A DNA stretch of 5,218 nt from Clostridium sp. CAG:492 (lineage in GTDB: Bacteria > Bacillota > Clostridia > TANB77 > CAG-508). Positions 5,200-5,218 of this stretch are shown here, piece by piece (within the stretch, counting starts at the first letter, position 1; each line of letters starts with the position of its first letter). The stretch lies in assembly GCA_000434335.1 (NCBI GenBank), contig FR878253.1, positions 2,878 to 8,095 of the forward strand, given 5' to 3'. The position numbers were made by a program, and so were the translations under genes. Under the pieces are notes generated by a model. It did not search any database, was not told the DNA's origin, and saw only the letters and a program-made list of their open reading frames with translations.

Positions 5200-5218
5200 G
5201 GAGGAAGTTAGAATTTAT
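5200..5218 (+). promoter_or_regulatory. Shine-Dalgarno of a gene that starts past the window edge
   Basis: GGAGG (5200-5204) is followed by 14 nt ending in TTTAT. If the next base outside the window is G, an ATG would start at 5217, about 12 nt after the site. No credible start codon for a long frame lies between this site and the window edge. The stretch 5005-5218 otherwise holds no gene that I can support. Confidence 0.5.

Noticed and set aside
5179..5211. A ten-codon open frame (M-E-I-V-L-W-S-G-G-S) resembling the start of a PP-loop ATPase.
   Set aside because: It stops after ten residues, has no ribosome binding site, and its last codons are the Shine-Dalgarno sequence of the presumed next gene. 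The similarity is probably chance.

Overview
The window is very AT-rich (about one quarter G+C by eye). It has strong AGGAGG-type ribosome binding sites, sigma-A-like promoters, and TGA used as a stop (end of the gene at 270-605). Together with the gene content this points to a low-GC Bacillota bacterium, most likely a clostridial lineage. This is an inference; no rRNA or other phylogenetic marker was compared.

Left part (1-1761), accessory genes. The window opens inside the C-terminal end of a Fic/Doc-type protein (2-196). Two small genes follow: an ASCH-domain (PUA-like) protein (270-605) and a MmcQ/YjbR-family protein (635-961). Next comes the most interesting element, a complete type III toxin-antitoxin locus of the ToxIN/AbiQ type. 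It consists of three tandem 36-nt repeats (1077-1184) forming the RNA antitoxin ToxI, an intrinsic terminator (1186-1213), a strong Shine-Dalgarno, and a 170-aa ToxN endoribonuclease gene (1249-1761). Each repeat can be drawn as an H-type pseudoknot and the units are separated by A-tracts in exact 36-nt phase. This is the expected design for an antitoxin precursor that the toxin cuts into units which then inhibit it. Such systems act as plasmid-stabilisation or phage-abortive-infection modules.

Right part (1772-5004), housekeeping operon. A clear promoter (1772-1800) drives pth (peptidyl-tRNA hydrolase), rng (RNase E/G family) and rimO (ribosomal protein S12 methylthiotransferase). The three are co-directional with gaps of 19 and 33 nt, and a strong intrinsic terminator at 4959-5004 closes the operon. 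The theme is translation and RNA metabolism. The RNase is unusual: it stops just before the zinc-link and C-terminal small domain usual for the family.

The last ~210 nt (5005-5218) hold no gene. They contain two TATAAT boxes in a repeated context and a good Shine-Dalgarno at 5200-5204, whose start codon probably lies just past the window edge.
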